Below, in pieces: positions 1 to 8,986 of a stretch of 64,000 nt of DNA. Position 1 is the first letter of the stretch. Every line of letters starts with the position of its first letter. Where the stretch lies: NCBI GenBank assembly GCA_943787425.1, contig CALSMJ010000005.1:124001-188000 (forward strand), given 5' to 3'. A program made the position numbers and the translations under genes. Source of the DNA: an uncultured Pseudomonadales bacterium. Its GTDB lineage: Bacteria > Pseudomonadota > Gammaproteobacteria > Pseudomonadales > Azotimanducaceae. The notes under the pieces were generated by a model that saw nothing but the letters and a program-made list of their open reading frames with translations, made no database searches and was not told where the DNA came from.

Positions 1-1871
1 GGATCTCCGGCATGGTGTAGCGCGGCATCCAAGTGATGTTGCTGGACCTCGATCAGCTGCGGCATGATCACCGGGGTCTCGCCCTTGGCCAATTGCGACT
101 GCACAGCATCAATAGCGAGCACGGCTAAACGCTGACCTGCTTCCCAGCGATTGAAGGGATCGCTGTCGCTGCGGCACAAAAACGCCAGCTCGTCTACGCT
201 GTAATCCATCGATAACTTAATTGGTGCTGAAAACCCGCGAGCAATCGAGGGTAATGGCGCTTGCGCCACTCCTTTTAACTCAAACACCTGTTCTGCTTCG
301 GTCAGTGACAACACCTGACTCAGACTGTTGCCATCGTGACGCACCTCAGCGCCTTCAAAAGCAAGATCTTGGCCATCCGGGCCAATGAGCCCCACCGTTA
401 TTGGCATGTGAAGCGGCGCTTTATCAGGCTGTCCAGGGGTCGCAGGCGTGTGCTGTGACAAGGTTAACCGGTAGGTTTCTTGATCTGCGACATATTCGCC
501 CGATGCTGTGACGACCGGCGTGCCCGCTTGTTCATACCAACGCCGAAATTGCGTCAGATCGCGTCCGCTCGCTGCCTCGAGCGCTTTAACAAAGTCCTCG
601 GTGGTAACGGCCTCACCATCATGGCGGTCAAAATAACAATCTGTGCCAGCCCGAAAGTCAGCATCGCCCAACAGCGTGTGCAGCATCCGCACCACTTCGG
701 CCCCCTTTTCATAGACCGTCGCCGTATAAAAATTATTAATTTCGATAAATGAGGGGGGCCTGATCGGATGCGCCATGGGGCCCGCATCCTCCGGAAATTG
801 TGCACTTCGCAGCGTTGATACCTGCTCGATGCGACACACACCTCGCGACCAGCGGTCGGCTGAAAACTGCTGGTCCCGCAGCACCGTGAAGCCTTCTTTT
901 AAACTAAGCTGAAACCAGTCCCGGCAGGTCACACGATTGCCGGACCAGTTGTGAAAATATTCATGCGCGACCACCGCTTCAACCCGTTGAAACCCAGCAT
1001 CGGTCGTCGTATCGGGATGCGCCAACACGCAAGAAGTATTGAATATATTAAGACCTTTATTTTCCATGGCGCCCATATTGAAGCTCTCGACTGCGACAAT
1101 CATAAAGATGTCGAGATCGTATTCGCGCCCGTAGGCGACCTCATCCCAGGCCATCGAAGCCTTCAAGCTGTCCATCGCAAAATCGACCTTGTCGATATTA
1201 TGGCGTTCGGTAAAGATCTGCAGGGTCACAGTGCGCCCCGAGCGGGTTGTGAAGTCACTCTCAACATGTTCAAGATCGCCGGCGACCAGGGCGAACAAAT
1301 AGGCTGGCTTTTTGAACGGGTCCTGCCAAGTCACCCGTTGACGATCACCTTGAACCTCGCGATGAATCGCATTGCCGTTAGACAACAACACCGGGAACTG
1401 ACTGACATTGGCCTCGATCGTGGTTTCAAAGACCGACATTACGTCCGGCCGATCCAGATACCAGGTGATGTTTCGGAACCCTTCTGCCTCACACTGGGTG
1501 CAGAACATGTCGCCAGACTGATAGAGCCCCGACAATGCCAAATTATCCTGAGGTCGAATGCAGACCTCGGTCTTTAACTCAAAGGCTGCAGGCAGCGCAC
1601 TTAAAGTCAGGGTCTCGTCCGTGATTTGGTACTCATTATTGAGCAACGTGCGATCATCGATTGATATCGCGTCGGTCGTAAGGCCAGGCCCACCGTTCAG
1701 GACCAAATCTGCAGTCTTGCTCGCAGCGTCTGGATTACGACGCATGGACAATTGACTGATGACACGGGTTTGGTCGTCATGGATTTCGAATCGCAAGACC
1801 GTTTTATCGATTAAAAAATCCGGTACCTGATAATCTTTTAGATAAATAACACTCGGCTGACCTTCTTTCAT
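1..1871 (-). CDS. pepN: Aminopeptidase N (M1 family), 3' end outside window
   Basis: Zinc metallo-aminopeptidase that removes N-terminal residues from peptides in the cytoplasm. The reverse strand is open from an ATG at 1871 down to base 1, about 620 residues, so roughly the last third of a typical ~870-residue PepN is missing at the window edge. The exopeptidase motif GAMEN lies near residue 267 and the zinc motif HEYFHNW near residue 303, followed about 20 residues later by LKEGFT, which carries the third zinc ligand. These are the hallmarks of family M1. The start MKEGQPSVIYLKDY fits the short N-terminus of bacterial PepN. No disruption is seen in the visible part. Confidence 0.95.
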   Translation of the reverse strand, partial: MKEGQPSVIYLKDYQVPDFLIDKTVLRFEIHDDQTRVISQLSMRRNPDAASKTADLVLNGGPGLTTDAISIDDRTLLNNEYQITDETLTLSALPAAFELKTEVCIRPQDNLALSGLYQSGDMFCTQCEAEGFRNITWYLDRPDVMSVFETTIEANVSQFPVLLSNGNAIHREVQGDRQRVTWQDPFKKPAYLFALVAGDLEHVESDFTTRSGRTVTLQIFTERHNIDKVDFAMDSLKASMAWDEVAYGREYDLDIFMIVAVESFNMGAMENKGLNIFNTSCVLAHPDTTTDAGFQRVEAVVAHEYFHNWSGNRVTCRDWFQLSLKEGFTVLRDQQFSADRWSRGVCRIEQVSTLRSAQFPEDAGPMAHPIRPPSFIEINNFYTATVYEKGAEVVRMLHTLLGDADFRAGTDCYFDRHDGEAVTTEDFVKALEAASGRDLTQFRRWYEQAGTPVVTASGEYVADQETYRLTLSQHTPATPGQPDKAPLHMPITVGLIGPDGQDLAFEGAEVRHDGNSLSQVLSLTEAEQVFELKGVAQAPLPSIARGFSAPIKLSMDYSVDELAFLCRSDSDPFNRWEAGQRLAVLAIDAVQSQLAKGETPVIMPQLIEVQQHHLDAALHHAGD

Positions 1872-2111
1872 AACGACCTCTTTCTAACTGTTCTGGATTG
1901 CTTCATTTATTTTTAGGCCGGTGGTGCAGTTAATTGCACCAGGTCTAACGAACCCGGTCTACCCTGCTTCACCTCACCGTGGTGGCACTTGCCTTAACGC
2001 CGAAAGCCCCGCGGCGCCGCAAGGCCCTCATTCTACACCAGCGCCGCAAATTCACATCGATCGGGCGGGATTCTGTACAATGAACAATCCTGACCGTCCT
2101 AGGGGCACCTC

Positions 2112-2930
2112 ATGCAAGGCCAACTCTCTAAAATGACCTGCCGCGCCGACACCGAGGTGCGCTACACCCTCGCTTTGGGCGATGCGATTCAAGACATGAA
2201 TGCGCTCATTGGCCAAAGGATTCGCCTTGAGTATCTTCAAAAAATTGTTTGCCAACACTGTGGCCGCTCAACCAAAAAAAGCTTCTCGCAAGGTTATTGT
2301 TATCCGTGCTTCCAATCGCTCGCATCGTGCGATCTTTGTATTATGAGTCCTGACCGCTGTCATTTTCATTTGGGAACCTGCCGGGACAACACCTTTGCTG
2401 AGCAGTTTTGCATGCAACCACACCGGGTGTATTTGGCGAACTCAACGGGTCTCAAAGTCGGCATCACCCGAGCGGAGAACTTACCCAGCCGCTGGCTGGA
2501 TCAAGGGGCAACGCAAGGTCTGGTCATCATGACGGCCGCAACCCGGCGGCAATCCGGGCTTTTGGAAGCCGCCTTAAAAGCGCACGTTAGCGATCGAACG
2601 CAATGGCAACGTATGCTCAAGGGTCCGGGAGATGTGCTGGATCTTCCAGCAGAACGAGATCGCTTACTGGACCTGGCCGCTGATGCCATTGCCTTCATTC
2701 AAGGCGAATTCGAGCTCGGCGCCATGGCGCTTGCCGAGACTGCCGAGACCCTGCACTTCACCTATCCCGTGACCCAATATCCGGAAAAAGTGAAGTCTTA
2801 TAACTTAGATAAAACACCGGTGCTTGAGGGGACCCTTTTAGGGATCAAGGCGCAGTACTTGATCCTGGATCACACGGTCATCAACCTACGAAAATATACC
2901 GGATATGAGGTGGCACTCAACGTGCTTTGA
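2112..2930 (+). CDS. DUF2797 family protein
   Basis: This 272-residue protein matches the DUF2797 family, whose biochemical function is not established. A cysteine cluster CQHCGRSTKKSFSQGYCYPC near residues 49-68, followed by CDLC and CHFHLGTC, suggests a zinc-binding N-terminal part. The central sequence AEQFCMQPHRVYLANSTG and KVGITR near residues 97-120 is the most family-like stretch. The gene starts 241 bases from the divergent pepN. Its 3' end converges with, and would overlap, the frame-corrected 3' end of the rhomboid gene on the other strand. Confidence 0.85.
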   Translation: MQGQLSKMTCRADTEVRYTLALGDAIQDMNALIGQRIRLEYLQKIVCQHCGRSTKKSFSQGYCYPCFQSLASCDLCIMSPDRCHFHLGTCRDNTFAEQFCMQPHRVYLANSTGLKVGITRAENLPSRWLDQGATQGLVIMTAATRRQSGLLEAALKAHVSDRTQWQRMLKGPGDVLDLPAERDRLLDLAADAIAFIQGEFELGAMALAETAETLHFTYPVTQYPEKVKSYNLDKTPVLEGTLLGIKAQYLILDHTVINLRKYTGYEVALNVL

Positions 2931-2969
2931 CGTGCCGCTTTGCAACAACCAATGGCGCCATTAAACCAA

Positions 2970-3794
2970 TCAGCGCACCCGCAAGCAGCCGCCCAGGTGC
3001 GCGCCATTGGCCAGCGCGCCCAACCCCAGTAAATCAAGCACGCCCGTAAACCCTAAGGCTAAGAAGCCCAACATCACCCAGTAGGCAGCCGGGGCAAGGC
3101 CTATCGGGTTGCGGGGCCGCAATCGATCCCAAACCATGCAGTACCCTAGATACGCAAAGACGACCCCGGACATACCGCCGAACAGGGAAGGCCCCGATAA
3201 CGTGAGCTGCATTAAGTTTGCGCCCAAGGATCCCAGCAACGTCACGGCAAGAAATAGGGATATGCCATGCAATTTTTCGATTCGACGCCCCAACTCCCAA
3301 ACCCATAACAAATTAAACGCCAAATGCAGCCAGCTGAAATGTAACAGCATCGGCGTCACGAGCCGCCAGTAGGCTTGCTGCGCAAAGGTGGCTGTTAGCG
3401 GCTCAAAGACCAGGTACCCGCCAGTGAGCGTCATGGGCGTCATTGTGAGTTGCTGAATCAAGCCGGAAAAGTCCCCTTCCGAAGCCTTAAGCCCTACCCA
3501 GACGAGACTGCAATTTAAAACAATGATCAAACCCGTCAGCGGAAATGCCAGCGCATTCTTAATTAGACGCCCCAGGACACTGGGGCGCGCGGCCCCCTTA
3601 ACGGGCGCCTGGGTTAGCCAGGTTTGATAGAGCGTAACGACGGCCGCTGGGTCCTCATCCGAGCCAATCCAAACGACTTGATAGACCCCTTCAAGGGTAA
3701 TCCGATGCGCAATATTCTGAGTGTGCAGCAGCAATGAAAAGCTGCGCAAATCGATATCCTGCGGTAGTTGTAAGGCTAATTGCAGTGCCGCCAT
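2970..3794 (-). CDS. GlpG-like rhomboid intramembrane serine protease, 3' frameshift
   Basis: Inner-membrane protease that cuts transmembrane segments. I place the start at 3794 (MAALQLALQ), because AGGGAGGT lies about 10 bases upstream, not at the longer in-frame ATG at 3914. The first ~60 residues resemble the cytoplasmic domain of GlpG. Membrane segments follow, with HFSWLHLAFNLLWVWELG, the catalytic serine in GMSGVVFAYLG and the catalytic histidine in NGAHLGG. The reading frame then ends abruptly in CLRVR. A one-base shift just after GAHLGG restores a normal rhomboid tail (LLAGALIGLMAPLVVAKRH) that would stop at 2917-2919. So the visible protein is probably truncated by a one-base deletion or a sequence error. 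Confidence 0.8.
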   Translation of the reverse strand: MAALQLALQLPQDIDLRSFSLLLHTQNIAHRITLEGVYQVVWIGSDEDPAAVVTLYQTWLTQAPVKGAARPSVLGRLIKNALAFPLTGLIIVLNCSLVWVGLKASEGDFSGLIQQLTMTPMTLTGGYLVFEPLTATFAQQAYWRLVTPMLLHFSWLHLAFNLLWVWELGRRIEKLHGISLFLAVTLLGSLGANLMQLTLSGPSLFGGMSGVVFAYLGYCMVWDRLRPRNPIGLAPAAYWVMLGFLALGFTGVLDLLGLGALANGAHLGGCLRVR

Positions 3795-3870
3795 GACCGC
3801 GCCTGACCTCCCTTGATGGGTAAAATGTTGTACACTTCTGACTCGCCCAATATTGTAACCGCAAACCGCT

Positions 3871-4887
3871 ATGGCCATGGAAAACGCAGACCAACAGGTC
3901 TTAAAACAACTCACCCAGTGGGTCTCTGATGGCCAACCCAGTTGGTTGTGTACGGTCGTGAAAACTTGGGGGTCATCCCCCCGGCCTATCGGATCCTTAC
4001 TTGCCTGTAACAGCGAAGGCCATATCGCAGGCTCGCTGTCGGGCGGTTGTATTGAAGAAGACCTGCTTGAAAAATTACAGCGCGGCGAGATGGCCAGCGC
4101 TTGCCCCGAAGTCCTAATCTACGGTGTCAGCCAGGCCGAAACAGAGCGCTTTGGCTTACCCTGCGGTGGACAACTCCATGTCGTGATCGAGCCTTTCGTC
4201 GATCAGCAACACCTGGACACCCTCCGAACGATTACCGCCCGAATTGAACACCGCGCGTGCATCGAGCGGACGCTTGATATTGCAACCGGTAACATGACCC
4301 TCACTGAGACTGAGCGGTTTCGCCATCTTCAGTTTGACGGCGCGTTCGACAACACACCCGGTGAGAAAACCTTACGCCAAACCTTTGGTCCTCGCTACCA
4401 GCTGTTTTTGATCGGCTGCGGGCAAGTTTCGCAGTACCTCGCTGAGATGGCTAAAGCATTGGATTATCAGGTCGTTGTTTGCGACCCCCGAGCAAACCTT
4501 ATGGCGCAGTGGCCGGTCGAGGGCGTTCAACTGATTACCAGTTATCCCGACGATGCCATTCGAGCCCAAGCGACTGATTCCTTTTCAGCCATCATAGCCT
4601 TAACCCATGACCCCAGAATTGATGATATGGGTCTGATGGAGGCGCTCACCACCGATGCTTATTTTATTGGCGCAATGGGTTCAACAAAAACCTCTGAAAA
4701 CCGCAAAGCCCGCCTCAGAGAACTGGATATCTCGGATGATTTAATCGCGCGCTTGCATGCGCCGGTTGGTCTACCCATCGGCAGCAAAACGCCAGCTGAA
4801 ATCGCAATTGCCATTTTGGCGCAGCTTACGGCGCTGCGAAGCACCGCCGGCAACACCGTGCAAGCGGACTTTCGAGCGGTCGGTTAA
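3871..4887 (+). CDS. XdhC/CoxI family molybdenum enzyme maturation protein
   Basis: 338-residue XdhC-like protein. Family members handle the molybdenum cofactor and insert it, often sulfurated, into xanthine dehydrogenase or related hydroxylases. The N-terminal XdhC/CoxI domain contains VKTWGSSPRPIGSLL and SLSGGCIEEDLLEKL. The conserved LPCGGQLHVVIEPF motif lies near residue 96. The C-terminal half is a Rossmann-like domain starting at LFLIGCGQVSQYLAEMA and ending in HAPVGLPIGSKTPAEIAIAI. The gene is followed after three bases by a MobA-like nucleotidyltransferase, a classic pairing. No molybdenum hydroxylase is present nearby. It is divergent from the rhomboid gene, with a short shared promoter region. 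Confidence 0.9.
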   Translation: MAMENADQQVLKQLTQWVSDGQPSWLCTVVKTWGSSPRPIGSLLACNSEGHIAGSLSGGCIEEDLLEKLQRGEMASACPEVLIYGVSQAETERFGLPCGGQLHVVIEPFVDQQHLDTLRTITARIEHRACIERTLDIATGNMTLTETERFRHLQFDGAFDNTPGEKTLRQTFGPRYQLFLIGCGQVSQYLAEMAKALDYQVVVCDPRANLMAQWPVEGVQLITSYPDDAIRAQATDSFSAIIALTHDPRIDDMGLMEALTTDAYFIGAMGSTKTSENRKARLRELDISDDLIARLHAPVGLPIGSKTPAEIAIAILAQLTALRSTAGNTVQADFRAVG

Positions 4888-4890
4888 GCC

Positions 4891-5478
4891 TTGGGCCCGC
4901 TCGGCGCATTGGTGCTGGCAGGCGGTCAGGGCCGCCGGTTCGGAAGCGATAAACGCCTCGCTTCGTTGCCAAGTGGTGACAGTTTGCTCGAGGCGACCCT
5001 GTCTACCATCATACCGGCCTTCGAAGAAACCCTTGTCGTTCTGCGGCCCGGTGATGAAACCTTGGCTGCGGCGCTGTCAAGGCGATTTGTAACCCTTAGG
5101 ACGACCCTCGCCGACGACGCGCGTCTTGGCATGGGGCACAGCTTGGCCCATGGCGCGACCAAAATAACCCATTGGCACGGCGCCGCCATCTGTTTGGGCG
5201 ATATGCCCTTTCACGCGCCCAGTACGCTCAGCACTCTGATCCTTTCCTTCCGTGCTGCAAGCCGACCCTTCCCGATCATCCAACCTTGTCATCAAGGGCG
5301 CCCGGGACATCCTGTTCTGTTTCATAGCGCCTATTTTGCTGCGATGCGGGCTTTAACCGGAGATCAAGGCGCGCGCACCCTGCTTAAAGCGCAGGCCCAC
5401 TCGGTCCAAATGATCGAGGTGGACGACTTGGGGATTCTTCAAGATGTGGACGCACCCAGAGACCTCGCCTCAGGCTGA
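4891..5478 (+). CDS. MobA-like molybdenum cofactor nucleotidyltransferase
   Basis: 195-residue NTP-transferase, probably adding CMP or GMP to molybdopterin (MocA/MobA type). The start is a TTG three bases after the xdhC-like stop, which implies translational coupling. The nucleotide-binding signature LVLAGGQGRRFGSDKRL lies at residues 6-22, and the metal-binding aspartate is in CLGDMPFHAP. The sequence GRPGHPVLFHSAYF is typical of MocA-like enzymes that modify the cofactor of XdhC-dependent enzymes. Whether CTP or GTP is the substrate cannot be read from the sequence. Confidence 0.85.
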   Translation: MGPLGALVLAGGQGRRFGSDKRLASLPSGDSLLEATLSTIIPAFEETLVVLRPGDETLAAALSRRFVTLRTTLADDARLGMGHSLAHGATKITHWHGAAICLGDMPFHAPSTLSTLILSFRAASRPFPIIQPCHQGRPGHPVLFHSAYFAAMRALTGDQGARTLLKAQAHSVQMIEVDDLGILQDVDAPRDLASG

Positions 5479-5507
5479 AGTTATGCCCAAGGCGGACAGA
5501 TCCTTCG

Positions 5508-5543
5508 AAGACCCAGCCGCGTTCAAGCCCGGGCTGCGTTTTT
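5508..5543 (+). terminator. Possible Rho-independent terminator after xdhC/mobA-like pair
   Basis: A CAGCC...GGGCTG stem with a long loop is followed by CGTTTTTG, 30-65 bases after the stop of the MobA-like gene. The stem is short, so this is only a weak call. Confidence 0.35.
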
Positions 5544-5555
5544 GATCACAACAAC

Positions 5556-6431
5556 TTAACGACTGGCCCAACCCAGCTTTGATCGACAAACCCCATAAAA
5601 GTCCTGACCTCTAGGGTGAATCAAGCTGAGTGTTTGAGCGTGTTTTTTAACGTGCAGGGATTCACCGGGATGCATTCTAAACTCTAACTGAGAATCAAAA
5701 CTCACTTTGGCTTCGGCGCCGACTTTATCCCCCAACGTAATCCGTAACTCCGAATCTCCCGGAACGACCAAGGGCCGAGAATTTAAGGAATGTGGGAACA
5801 TGGGGACGAGCACCATCGCATCTAAAGACGGATGCATAATCGGACCACCCGCGCTGAGAGCATAAGCCGTTGAACCGGTTGGCGAACTGATAATCAAGCC
5901 ATCCGAGGACTGCTTGTAAACAAAAACATCGTTGATATATAGATCGAACTCGATCATCCGCGACATGGTGGCGGAATGCACCGTCACCTCGTTCAGGGCG
6001 GTCGCCTCGGCCACACCGTCGCCTTCCGCGAAGCGGCCTTGCAATAAGAAATGGGTTTCGGTTTCACTGTCCCCAAGCAGCACGGCATTTAACTGGGTTT
6101 CAATATCATCTGGCGAAACGTCGGCTAAGAACCCCAGACGTCCGCGATTGATCCCCAGCAAGGGCACCCCAAAAGGGGTCACATCGCGTGCCGCACTCAA
6201 CATGCTGCCGTCGCCCCCAATAGCAATAACCAGGTCTGCGGTTTGGCAAATGGCCTCTCGGCTTTGCGCCTTGATCTCTGGCAAGGTGGTCGCCGACAAT
6301 TCAGATTGCTCGACCCGAACTTCAATACCATGGGCTTTGAGTACCGCAGCAACTCGCAACATCGATTCCGCAACGAGTGGTCCAGAAATACTGGCAAAAA
6401 TTCCAACCTGTTTAAAAGCCATTGTCATCAA
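5556..6431 (-). CDS. nadK: NAD kinase
   Basis: Phosphorylates NAD to NADP in the cytoplasm using ATP. The 291 residues include the diagnostic AIGGDGSMLSAARD motif (GGDGS at about 72-76) and GINRGRLGFLADV. The second family motif region is SSPTGSTAYALSAGGPIMHPS near residues 180-200. The length agrees with proteobacterial NadK. The start may be the first ATG at 6431 or the ATG three codons later (MAFKQVGIFAS). The gene is divergent from cysE, and the 166-base gap between them is AT-rich. Confidence 0.95.
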   Translation of the reverse strand: MMTMAFKQVGIFASISGPLVAESMLRVAAVLKAHGIEVRVEQSELSATTLPEIKAQSREAICQTADLVIAIGGDGSMLSAARDVTPFGVPLLGINRGRLGFLADVSPDDIETQLNAVLLGDSETETHFLLQGRFAEGDGVAEATALNEVTVHSATMSRMIEFDLYINDVFVYKQSSDGLIISSPTGSTAYALSAGGPIMHPSLDAMVLVPMFPHSLNSRPLVVPGDSELRITLGDKVGAEAKVSFDSQLEFRMHPGESLHVKKHAQTLSLIHPRGQDFYGVCRSKLGWASR

Positions 6432-6516
6432 ACCTCATTTGGCAGCGCACCCGCATTTAATGAAAGATTCCACGTGAATTCAATCATGGACTGAAATAGC
6501 GGATGATTCTATGGAA

Positions 6517-6542
6517 TGAAATTTTTAGAATAAAAAATTCGA
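6517..6542. other. AT-rich inverted repeat between nadK and cysE
   Basis: The sequence AATTTTTAGAATAAAAAATT is a near-perfect inverted repeat in the shared upstream region of nadK and cysE. It could be a promoter-proximal site or a hairpin. The sequence alone does not decide its role. Confidence 0.3.
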
Positions 6543-6597
6543 TTTAGTTGCATTCCCGCCAGATAGACCCAAAGATAGCGGCATCTAGGAGCTTGCT

Positions 6598-7395
6598 ATG
6601 ACCAATCGAATCAGCAAACGACACGCCTCGGAGTTCGGCGCTATTGGCAACGTCGCAGAACTGCGTGCAGCGGGATCACTCTGGCAAGCCATACGCCAAG
6701 AGGTCAAACTGCGAGCGGACTTCGAACCCATTATGGCAACCTTCTTTCATGCCTCGGTATTGAATCACGACACGATTGAAGGCGCGCTGAGCTTCATTCT
6801 AGCGAGCAAACTCGACAGCCCAATCGTTTCGAGCATGGCGATCCGGGAAATCATCGAGCAAGCCTATGTTAAAGACCCCTCGATCATCCATGCCGCTGAA
6901 ATCGATATCAAAGCGACTCGGGAACGCGATCCCGCTTGCAATAGTTTCTCTACACCCTTTTTGTTTTACAAAGGCTTTCATGCGTTACAGTCCCACCGCA
7001 TTGCGCACTGGTTGTGGCAAGAGGAGCGTCACTCCTTAGCGTTTTACTTTCAAAACCAAATGAGCAATCTCTTTGGCGTTGATATTCACCCCGCGGCATC
7101 GATGGGCTGCGGCGTCATGTTTGATCACGCAACCGGGCTCGTCATCGGTGAGACCGCCGTGATCGACGATGATGTCTCGATCTTGCACGGCGTGACACTT
7201 GGCGGCACCGGCAAAGCCGCCGGCGATCGTCACCCTAAGATTCGGAAAAACGTGATTCTTGGCGCCAACGCAACACTCCTTGGCAACATCACGGTTGGTT
7301 CAAGCGCGAAGGTCGGTGCTGGCAGCGTGGTGCTCAATGATGTGCCGGAGGGCGTGACCGTTGCTGGCGTGCCTGCCGTGATCGTCGGCGGCTAA
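6598..7395 (+). CDS. cysE: Serine O-acetyltransferase
   Basis: Makes O-acetyl-L-serine from serine and acetyl-CoA, the first step of cysteine synthesis. At 265 residues it has the CysE N-terminal helical domain (RQEVKLRADFEPIMATFFHA, then FLFYKGFHALQSHRIAHWLW). A C-terminal left-handed beta-helix of hexapeptide repeats follows, including HPAASMGCGVMFDHATGLVI, HGVTLGGTGKA and GAGSVVLNDVPEG. Catalytic histidines are in FDHATG and LHGVTLGG. AGGAG sits seven bases before the ATG. The C-terminus ends soon after the last hexapeptide (VPAVIVGG), so the tail that docks into cysteine synthase is short and lacks an obvious terminal isoleucine. Confidence 0.93.
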   Translation: MTNRISKRHASEFGAIGNVAELRAAGSLWQAIRQEVKLRADFEPIMATFFHASVLNHDTIEGALSFILASKLDSPIVSSMAIREIIEQAYVKDPSIIHAAEIDIKATRERDPACNSFSTPFLFYKGFHALQSHRIAHWLWQEERHSLAFYFQNQMSNLFGVDIHPAASMGCGVMFDHATGLVIGETAVIDDDVSILHGVTLGGTGKAAGDRHPKIRKNVILGANATLLGNITVGSSAKVGAGSVVLNDVPEGVTVAGVPAVIVGG

Positions 7396-7544
7396 AGCAG
7401 ACCACCCTCGGCCTGCCTTGCCGCGCGCATCGGCCGATAAATTCTAAGACTTTGCAACTGGCTGAGTCGACTGGTTTGAGCCGCTCGAAGGCACTTCCCC
7501 CGACCCCTATCTCTATAATTAGCCGCTCGGATCGCGACCTAGCG

Positions 7545-8414
7545 TTAGGCCAAAGCCGCAAAGCCACGACGCCCTTGCAGACCGCCAGTATGCAACACCA
7601 AGGTCTCGCTGAACCTTGATTGCGCCTGAACCAGATCCAGCGCGGTAATCACGGCTTTTGCGGTATAAATCGGCTCAAGCTTAAGATCAAACATGGCCTC
7701 AAGGTCGTTAATGCGTTGCACCAGAGCATTTGGACAAGCGGCGTAACCGCCGAACTGGGTTTCGGGCAATACCTCAAAGCTCACGCCTTCATGTAACCGC
7801 CCCGACGTCGTGCTATCGATAAGATTTTGCTGAGCCTCGACCCGCTTTAAGGCCGACACCCCGACCACATGGCAGGCTTGCTTCAAAGCAAGCAAGACGC
7901 CAGCCATCGTGCCACCTGTCCCCACAGGCAGCACCAGACGCTCGAATCGTGGTCCATGGTCCGAAAGATCCGCAACCAGTTGCGCAACGCCGGCAATGCC
8001 TTCTGCATCGGTGCCACCCTCTGGCACAAAAATGCCGGAAGGGTAATCCCGCATAAGGCCTTGTGCAAACCCGGCGTCATGCCGCTTACGATATTCACCT
8101 CGAGACAAAAATCGCAAGGTCATACCCCAAGCCGCGACATCTTCGAGCATCATGGTTTTCGGAAGCGCTGCATCGCCGCGAACATACCCAACCGTTGCAA
8201 GGCCCGCTGCCTGCCCCATTTGCGCCAATGCGTGAAGATGATTAGACCAGGCACCGCCAAGGCTTACCAACGGTGAACAACCTTGCGCAAGCGCCCGCTC
8301 GATAACAGGCCGAAGCTTGTAAGCTTTGTTCCCGAGGTTCGGATGCAATCGGTCTAGGAAAAAAATCGATAACCCGGGCTGCAAGGGTTGCCAGACTTTT
8401 TCGCCCGGTTTCAT
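7545..8414 (-). CDS. PLP-dependent D-cysteine desulfhydrase / ACC deaminase family enzyme
   Basis: 289-residue fold-type II PLP enzyme. The PLP lysine is K30 in NLGNKAYKLRP. The substrate-side motif SLGGAWSNHLHALA follows near residue 52, and the phosphate-binding loop LPVGTGGTMAGVLL near residue 163. Family members either release H2S and pyruvate from D-cysteine or open 1-aminocyclopropane-1-carboxylate, and the sequence seen here does not separate the two. It is short compared with the ~330 residues of DcyD and lacks the usual N-terminal 20-25 residues. The MAPEG gene lies 9 bases upstream on the same strand, so the two are probably one transcript. Confidence 0.82.
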   Translation of the reverse strand: MKPGEKVWQPLQPGLSIFFLDRLHPNLGNKAYKLRPVIERALAQGCSPLVSLGGAWSNHLHALAQMGQAAGLATVGYVRGDAALPKTMMLEDVAAWGMTLRFLSRGEYRKRHDAGFAQGLMRDYPSGIFVPEGGTDAEGIAGVAQLVADLSDHGPRFERLVLPVGTGGTMAGVLLALKQACHVVGVSALKRVEAQQNLIDSTTSGRLHEGVSFEVLPETQFGGYAACPNALVQRINDLEAMFDLKLEPIYTAKAVITALDLVQAQSRFSETLVLHTGGLQGRRGFAALA

Positions 8415-8423
8415 CCTATCGCT

Positions 8424-8804
8424 TTAAACAGCAACCAGACCCGCCAGCGCCAGCGCCATAATAATCAGACAGACCAACGCCCCCATCCAAATGAGCGTTC
8501 GAATACCAATAAACCCAAGGGCGTAACTTGCGAAATAGGCTGCCCGCAGTGCCAGCCAAACCGATGCCACAAGGGTTAGGTCTAGGTTCTGCACCAAGGC
8601 AATCACCGCCATAACTAAGAACGCGGGCAAGCTTTCTTGTAAATTTCCAGCGGCGCGTTGCACCCTCGCCAAGACTGCCGTGGGCTCATAGGGGCCGTCC
8701 CGGTTGGACAGTAAGTAAGCAAAATTGTTAGCCCGCAGCAGGAGCGGTAATAGCACGATCTGGATCAGTGCGAGCAGCAGCGTTAGTAAAATAATATCAA
8801 CCAT
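8424..8804 (-). CDS. MAPEG family membrane protein
   Basis: 126-residue inner-membrane protein with four hydrophobic helices. The first helix is IILLTLLLALIQIVLLPLLL. The middle part, VQRAAGNLQESLPAFLVMA, is the typical MAPEG segment (R..N..E..P.F). Bacterial members are glutathione-linked or of unknown activity. It is the first gene of a two-gene unit with the PLP enzyme downstream. Confidence 0.85.
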   Translation of the reverse strand: MVDIILLTLLLALIQIVLLPLLLRANNFAYLLSNRDGPYEPTAVLARVQRAAGNLQESLPAFLVMAVIALVQNLDLTLVASVWLALRAAYFASYALGFIGIRTLIWMGALVCLIIMALALAGLVAV

Positions 8805-8986
8805 CGGAGGCGCCTCTTCTGTGTTTGGAACTCGCGATTATCATGCCAGTCTTATGACAAGACTGCATCGCAATTTTTATCCAATTCTGAGCTATTTTAA
8901 GGCACGTGCGAGACTCTGGCGCTAGCCGCTGTGGCGCCGATGCTAGCCGCACTCCCGCGCGCTGCCTGGGCCCTTTAAACCACAGC

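Noticed and set aside
950..1577. Forward open frame of 208 codons inside pepN
   Set aside because: It lies on the opposite strand of a clear M1 aminopeptidase with intact motifs; its translation shows no family features.
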